Source of the DNA: VFBF01 sp964530695
GTDB taxonomy: Bacteria; Pseudomonadota; Alphaproteobacteria; Caulobacterales; Aquidulcibacteraceae
Reading direction: 5' to 3'
DNA: 29,795 nt
NCBI GenBank assembly: GCA_964530695.1
Contig: CAZGYQ010000038.1
Span: 1 to 29,795 of the forward strand
Of the stretch, positions 24,620-29,795 are shown piece by piece. The stretch's first letter is position 1, and the number at the start of each line of letters is the position of its first letter. Both the position numbers and the translations under genes were made by a program. Under the pieces are notes generated by a model. The model saw only the letters and a list, made by a program, of their open reading frames with translations, was not told the origin of the DNA and made no database searches.

Positions 24620-25204
24620 CTAGGCGTATTGTTCTTTCGGCACTCTGAATACACCTTTGATGCATTCAGGATTTCTTACGGCGATCTGGATGTGCGTTTT
24701 CTCGTTGAACCCAGCGCCTTCGTAGGCTGGCCCTCCTTCAACGAACACGCCTCGCACGGTATCGGCGGCGGCGGCTCCACCGGCAATACGAGTGCGGTGC
24801 AAGTGCTCCACCACTTCACAGTCGAGGTCGCGGCGTAGCAGGCTTGGCTCATTGGAGGGCAGCGTTGCCCCTGCCGCGAGGTAGACCGCTTTCAGCGCGG
24901 CGTGCGCAGTTCGGACGAAATCGATGCCAGCCTTGGACGTCAGGTCGAGGCAGAGGCCCAAGTTTATCACGGCACCGACGACAAAGGGCGTTTTGACTTT
25001 CGCGTGCTTGTACTTCGAAGAGGATAGTTCTGTTGCGAAATCGAACCCGCGCTTCGGATTTGACTCCCAGAAATAGATCCCGTGTCCGAGCCAGTCCCAG
25101 GAATTTTCGCTCGGCGTGAACGCATCACCCCGCAGCAGGCTCTCGCCAACGGCCTCATCGCAACCGTGGTATCCAAGAACCAGCCCCCCAGCCAGATTGT
25201 GCAT
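24620..25204 (-). CDS. PARP/ART-like protein, putative toxin or effector
   Basis: The 194-residue protein has no signal or membrane segment. Two marks of ADP-ribosyltransferases of the PARP type appear in order: YHG (12-14, His13) after a strand, and LGHGIYFWESNPKRGFDFA (39-57, Tyr44), very like the PARP GxGIYF loop. The end, AGFNEKTHIQIAVRNPECIK (164-183), would be the last catalytic strand with Glu168 or Gln173 in the third position. The DTVRGVFVEG phrase precedes it. Similar YHGC...GIYFWE proteins occur in many bacteria as hypotheticals, as I recall. The gene follows a 59-residue gene by 3 bases and precedes aroC by 8. Toxin activity is inferred, not seen; NAD use needs testing. Confidence 0.6.
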   Translation of the reverse strand: MHNLAGGLVLGYHGCDEAVGESLLRGDAFTPSENSWDWLGHGIYFWESNPKRGFDFATELSSSKYKHAKVKTPFVVGAVINLGLCLDLTSKAGIDFVRTAHAALKAVYLAAGATLPSNEPSLLRRDLDCEVVEHLHRTRIAGGAAAADTVRGVFVEGGPAYEGAGFNEKTHIQIAVRNPECIKGVFRVPKEQYA

Positions 25205-25207
25205 AAG

Positions 25208-25387
25208 CTACTTCTTGGGTCGCTTTTCGTTCAGCGACTGAATATATGCGCTCGCCGTTGCTTGGCTTTTGGTAAGTTTTTTGGTCAATGCACTTGAAGC
25301 TGTCTTAAAGGCGGCCACGTCCTTCGACGTAGAAAAGCCCGACTTACTTTGCTTGACGCTCGCTTGCTTTGGTGGATTGTTTGCCAT
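25208..25387 (-). CDS. Small Lys-rich protein paired with the ART-like gene
   Basis: The 59-residue protein (MANNPPKQASVKQSKSGFST...) has 11 Lys, 1 Arg and few acidic residues, so it is strongly basic. It has a likely helix, AAFKTASSALTKKLTKSQA, and ends in EKRPKK. The frame is open up to 25456, but ATG 25387 is chosen since the longer version would run into the pdxH start. It lies 3 bases before the ART-like gene, an arrangement typical of antitoxin-toxin operons. A basic protein could bind DNA or the partner; no fold is recognised. A perfect 12-bp palindrome lies 33 bases upstream. Confidence 0.6.
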   Translation of the reverse strand: MANNPPKQASVKQSKSGFSTSKDVAAFKTASSALTKKLTKSQATASAYIQSLNEKRPKK

Positions 25388-25419
25388 GATGTTCGGTCCA
25401 AATTCGGAATCAAAGGTGT

Positions 25420-25431
25420 CACTGGCCAGTG
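25420..25431. promoter_or_regulatory. Perfect palindrome between the ART-like operon and pdxH
   Basis: CACTGGCCAGTG is a perfect 12-bp palindrome in the 62 bases between the divergent starts. A TTGACA (minus strand, 25451-25456) lies upstream of it, as a -35 box of the ART-like operon would, but no good -10 is visible. It could be an autoregulation operator. Confidence 0.3.
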
Positions 25432-25449
25432 GCGCGCGCAAGGGCAGGC

Positions 25450-26136
25450 ATGTCAAACTTGGAAATGACCCGCAATGACCTGATCCCCCCGTCGCCGTCC
25501 TCCGAGGAGTACGCCAAGTCCGGCCCGCCGCCAGACGACGCCCAGCTCTTCGCCACCGACGAGCCGCTTTCGCTGTTCACCGCCTGGTACAAGGAGGCGC
25601 GCGAGAAGGAGCCCAACGATTCCAACGCCATGGCGCTGGCCACGGCGGATGCCGACGGCTTCCCCGACGTGCGCATGGTGCTCCTGAAGGACTTCGACGC
25701 CCGCGGCTTCACCTTCTATTCCAACACGGAGAGTTCGAAGGGCGGCCAGCTCGCCGCCAATCCGCGCGCTGCGCTCTGTTTCCACTGGAAGTCGCTGCGC
25801 CGGTCGGTGCGCATCCGCGGGCCGGTGAGCTTCGTGGAGCCCCAGACCGCCGACGCCTACTTCGCCTCCCGCGACCGGGGCGCGCGCATCGGGGCGTGGG
25901 CGTCCGAGCAGTCGCGGCCGCTGGAAAGCCGGTTCGCGCTGGAAAAGCGCATCGCCGAGCAGGCGGCGCGCTTCGGACTGGGGGAGGTGCCGCGGCCGCC
26001 ACAGTGGACGGGCTGGCGGCTTTGCCCGCTGCGCATCGAGTTCTGGCGCGACCGCCCGTTCCGCCTGCACGACCGCTTGGCGTTCACCCGCGCCGGCGCC
26101 GACGCGCCCTGGGCGAAGGACCGGCTCTATCCGTGA
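25450..26136 (+). CDS. pdxH: Pyridoxamine 5'-phosphate oxidase
   Basis: The 228-residue enzyme oxidises pyridoxine or pyridoxamine phosphate to pyridoxal phosphate using FMN. Marks are MALATADADGFPDVRMVLLK with the FMN-binding segment, RGFTFYSNTESSKGGQLAAN, the GARIGAWASEQSRPL stretch and the C-terminal RPPQWTGWRLCPLRIEFWRD, then RLHDRLAFTR. The ATG at 25450 is chosen for its GGGCAGG upstream and the usual N-terminal length; other Mets in frame lie within the conserved region. In alphaproteobacteria pdxH and aroC are often close neighbours. Here the ART-like pair separates them. It diverges from that pair. Confidence 0.96.
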   Translation: MSNLEMTRNDLIPPSPSSEEYAKSGPPPDDAQLFATDEPLSLFTAWYKEAREKEPNDSNAMALATADADGFPDVRMVLLKDFDARGFTFYSNTESSKGGQLAANPRAALCFHWKSLRRSVRIRGPVSFVEPQTADAYFASRDRGARIGAWASEQSRPLESRFALEKRIAEQAARFGLGEVPRPPQWTGWRLCPLRIEFWRDRPFRLHDRLAFTRAGADAPWAKDRLYP

Positions 26137-26219
26137 GGGGCGACCCCGAATTGGCGATTTGTTAACCGTGTCGCTGGAAGTCTTCCGGGTGGAATTATCC
26201 GCGAGGAGCTTCGGGTCAA

Positions 26220-26723
26220 ATGGGTGTGCGCAGGGCGGTTCTGTCGGGACTGGGACTGGTGGCGGCGATCGTCATGGCGACGCTCTTCACCCGCAACCCC
26301 ACGCGCCATGGCGATCCAGCGCCGACGCTGACGCCGCGCGCGGCCCGCGCCGAGGACATCGCCCGCGACGTCATCGCGCCGGACCGGCTGGCGCTCGTCA
26401 CCTCGCTCTGGGGCGACTATGCCGTGCCGTCGTGCATCGTCGCGACGGTCTGGGGCAGCAACGCTGCCGGCGCCTCGTTCTCGCCGACGCTCAGGCTGTC
26501 CATGAAATCGCCGTTGCGCGCGCCGGCCGCCGCCGCCCGCGCCGCCACGTGGATCGCACGCGACATGCTCGACCTCGCCGCCGCCAACGATTCCGATCCC
26601 GTCGCCCGCGAGGTCAGCGTCGAACCGGGCGCGGAGCCCGTGGTGCGCATCTTCCGGGCCCGGAAGTTCAAGGCGGGGCGCGCGCCGTTCCGGCTCGGTT
26701 CGGGTCTGCGCCTCGCGGCGTAG
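26220..26723 (+). CDS. Hypothetical membrane-anchored protein
   Basis: The 167-residue protein has an N-terminal hydrophobic segment (VLSGLGLVAAIVMATLF), probably a signal anchor. The rest is an Ala/Arg-rich soluble domain with strands such as LALVTSLWGDYAVPSCIVAT. No family is recognised. The start follows a GAGGAG about a dozen bases upstream. It lies 83 bases after pdxH and may be part of the same transcript. Confidence 0.6.
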   Translation: MGVRRAVLSGLGLVAAIVMATLFTRNPTRHGDPAPTLTPRAARAEDIARDVIAPDRLALVTSLWGDYAVPSCIVATVWGSNAAGASFSPTLRLSMKSPLRAPAAAARAATWIARDMLDLAAANDSDPVAREVSVEPGAEPVVRIFRARKFKAGRAPFRLGSGLRLAA

Positions 26724-26832
26724 CTTGCCCGCAGTCTTTTCCCCTTCGGAGGAAATTGCCGCCCTGTCATTGCGCCTTTAAGGTCCCGTCCAACGCGTTC
26801 GCGCGATCCGAGAAGACGACGGGAGAAGACGC

Positions 26833-28479
<1,647 letters not shown>

Positions 28480-28480
28480 G

Positions 28481-28786
28481 GTGGATGGAGAATTCAAGTG
28501 GATTGGAAATAAGGTGGGAGTCAGTCTGGCGGTGTGGGGTGTGTTCGGTCTCTGCATCGCGATAGGCAAGGCAGTGATACCCGGCGCGCTCGTCAGCCCC
28601 CACACAAAGGCCGCGTGGGCCTACAGTTGTTTTCAATATGACGTTGAAGCTTGTCACGCTCAAACGAACCACAGGGTTCAGGTAGAAGTGTGGCAACAGC
28701 GTGCTTGGGTTGTTGCAGGAGTGTCCATCGTTTTCGCGATTGTTGGGACTTCCCTGGCCGCCGGAAAATCCGCAACGAAATTCTAG
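28481..28786 (+). CDS. Small two-TM hypothetical protein
   Basis: Read from a GTG at 28481, one base after the ligase stop, the product has about 101 residues. It has hydrophobic segments VGVSLAVWGVFGLCIAIGKAV and AWVVAGVSIVFAIVGTSLA, so it is a likely inner-membrane protein. Between them lies a soluble loop with Cys residues (YSCFQYDVEACHAQTNHR). No ATG start is available in frame; GTG is a guess. Composition is AT-richer than in the ligase, which suggests an accessory origin. No family recognised. Confidence 0.45.
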   Translation: MDGEFKWIGNKVGVSLAVWGVFGLCIAIGKAVIPGALVSPHTKAAWAYSCFQYDVEACHAQTNHRVQVEVWQQRAWVVAGVSIVFAIVGTSLAAGKSATKF

Positions 28787-28795
28787 CCACTTGGT

Positions 28796-28849
28796 TCTCC
28801 CTCCCCTCCATGGGGAGGGTGGCCTGAGCGGCGCGAAGGCCGGGTGGGG
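28796..28849 (+). repeat. Two-hairpin intergenic repeat, copy 3
   Basis: It reads TCTCCCTCCCCTCCATGGGG, then AGGGTGGCC, a GGCC arm and GGGTGGGG. This matches the layout of copies 1 and 2 with a different first palindrome (CTCCATGG core), so it is a subfamily of the same element. It lies 10 bases after the small membrane-protein gene. Confidence 0.7.
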
Positions 28850-28934
28850 CGCGCGCGAGGTGATGGGGCGATGTGCGCGGATGGCGCCAAGCGGTCATCG
28901 CCTCACGCGCCCCGTTTTCTGCATCGAGCCCGCA

Positions 28935-28984
28935 CCCCACCCCCGCCGCATGTGCGGCGGACCCTCTCCATGGAGGGAGGGAGA
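28935..28984 (-). repeat. Two-hairpin intergenic repeat, copy 4 (inverted)
   Basis: On the minus strand it reads TCTCCCTCCCTCCATGGAGA, then GGGTCCGCCGCACATGCGGC, GG and GGGTGGGG. It has the same order as copy 3 (palindrome, second hairpin, GGGTGGGG tail) in opposite orientation. The region between the two includes the imperfect inverted pair GGGGCGCGCGCGAGGTGATG (28846-28865) and CATCGCCTCACGCGCCCC (28896-28913). Confidence 0.7.
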
Positions 28985-29136
28985 GGCAATTCGCCTGAAA
29001 ATGCGGGGATAGATCCCGCGCAGTCCCACACTTTCCCCCGCGCCCGCCCATGCGCGCCAACAAGCGCACGTGAATCTATCCGACCGGGTTCTCAGCCGTG
29101 GGATCATCGCCGTGTTTTCAACAGGCGATGGAGCCA

Positions 29137-29655
29137 ATGCAGATCACCAGACCACTCCGCAACAGCATCGAGAAGTTAAAAACCCACGTCCGGTCCCTCC
29201 GGCTGTGGGTGCTGGAGCTGTTTGCGTGGTGGGTGCTCTCGTTCGGCAATCGTGCGGAACGCATCGGCTTGCGCGGCGATATCCGCGAAGCGCGCCGCGA
29301 GGTGCGTGAACTCCTGTTCTTGACGATGGTCTCGCGCATGACGTTCCAGCGCCGCGCGCGAAAGTGGATGCGTCCGCCGTCCGCGCGCGGCGGGTTCAGG
29401 TATGTACAACAACGACTGAACCTCATCCGGCTCTACACGCGCGGAATCAAACTCAGATCGCTCCGCGACATCCGTGATGCGCTGAACGAATTCGACCGGG
29501 TGGTGCAACGCGCCATCGCGCGGGTTCCGAAGTCCATCTCCACCGGACGGCTCGCGATCACATGGAGCGGCGGCGCCCCCGCCGACGTCACCCTTTCGAC
29601 AGCGGACGTGGGCCCAAAAACGGGCTGGGGCGCCCACGCTCCAGACACATCATGA
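29137..29655 (+). CDS. Hypothetical Arg-rich protein
   Basis: The product is about 172 residues from ATG 29137, with 29128 as an alternative start; TGGAG lies nearby. It begins MQITRPLRNSIEKLKTHVRS and has a Trp-rich hydrophobic patch LWVLELFAWWVLSFGN. It then continues through a strongly basic helical part (ARREVRELLFLTMVSRMTFQ, RRARKWMRPP). No signal peptide, no family recognised; it could bind membrane or nucleic acid. It lies just before the repeat pair at the window end. Confidence 0.5.
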   Translation: MQITRPLRNSIEKLKTHVRSLRLWVLELFAWWVLSFGNRAERIGLRGDIREARREVRELLFLTMVSRMTFQRRARKWMRPPSARGGFRYVQQRLNLIRLYTRGIKLRSLRDIRDALNEFDRVVQRAIARVPKSISTGRLAITWSGGAPADVTLSTADVGPKTGWGAHAPDTS

Positions 29656-29670
29656 CAAACACCGTCGAAG

Positions 29671-29770
29671 GGACCGCGCGTCTTCAGACGCGCAACCGGT
29701 ATTTCAGGACACGCGAGATTCCCCGGAGTCTGGCGCCGCAGCCCCATGCGCGTCTGAAGACGCGCGGTCC
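29671..29770. repeat. Inverted-repeat element (REP/MITE-like) at the right end
   Basis: The left arm (29671-29693, starting GGACCGCGCGTCTTCAGACG) and right arm (29748-29770, starting GCGCGTCTGAAGACGCGCGG) are perfect reverse complements over 23 bases, with 54 bases between. Each arm is itself a hairpin (GCGCGTCT/AGACGCGC). No coding potential is visible in it. The form suits a short non-autonomous repeat whose partner transposase, if any, is elsewhere. Confidence 0.75.
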
Positions 29771-29795
29771 TGTTCTCCCACGCCCGGTAAAAAAT

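Larger units (their letters stand above)
28787..29136. other. Intergenic stretch with repeats
   Basis: This 350-base stretch has no convincing gene. It holds repeat copies 3 and 4 (28796-28849 and 28935-28984), an imperfect inverted repeat between them, and then about 150 bases with no clear feature before the hypothetical gene at 29137. Confidence 0.7.

Noticed and set aside
29656..29795. A CRISPR array made by the GCGTCTTCAGACGC repeats
   Set aside because: Only two arms, in opposite orientation; not direct repeats with regular spacers.

Overview
High-GC chromosomal DNA from an alphaproteobacterium. The best lineage clue is a lipoprotein at 5690-6220 that matches the CC0125/CC1285 family named from Caulobacter. 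Together with aroC and pdxH lying close together, this points to Caulobacterales or Hyphomonadales relatives; I cannot name the genus. There is no rRNA, tRNA, transposase, integrase or CRISPR array.

Layout. At 1-449 is the start of an MCC beta subunit (leucine catabolism) on the minus strand, diverging from a cyclic-nucleotide-binding/patatin phospholipase (551-2326). A small lipoprotein and a large secreted TPR protein follow, then a frameshifted ArsC-type arsenate reductase (4751-5127) and several envelope proteins. An XpaC-like/PhzF-like pair (6282-8014) precedes an acyl-CoA ligase, MliC-like lipoprotein and enoyl-CoA hydratase operon (8096-10970). A Tat-exported amidase and a TauD-type dioxygenase form a minus-strand operon (10981-13344). 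From 13427 to 18487 are RNA-modification and methyltransferase genes: tlyA with an overlapping immunity-like DUF2314/DUF2185 gene, a glycine-zipper protein on the other strand, and a TRAM/Fe-S RNA methyltransferase, YcgN-like protein and class I methyltransferase operon. An exported M20 peptidase and a P2A-type calcium ATPase follow (18552-22665).

The right third is a core backbone (aroC, pdxH, a second acyl-CoA ligase) interrupted by AT-richer accessory genes. These are a 162-residue orphan flanked by inverted repeats (22733-23466); a two-gene module of a 59-residue Lys-rich protein and a 194-residue PARP/ART-like protein wedged between aroC and pdxH (24620-25387); and a small membrane protein (28481-28786). 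Two inverted pairs of a two-hairpin intergenic repeat (22.7-23.5 kb and 28.8-29.0 kb) and a different inverted repeat at the right end (29671-29770) mark this part as more plastic.

The best candidate for an undescribed system is the small basic protein plus ART-like pair at 24620-25387. Its order, 3-nt spacing, base composition and position resemble a toxin-antitoxin or defence module, and it runs directly into aroC. This is an inference from sequence motifs only.
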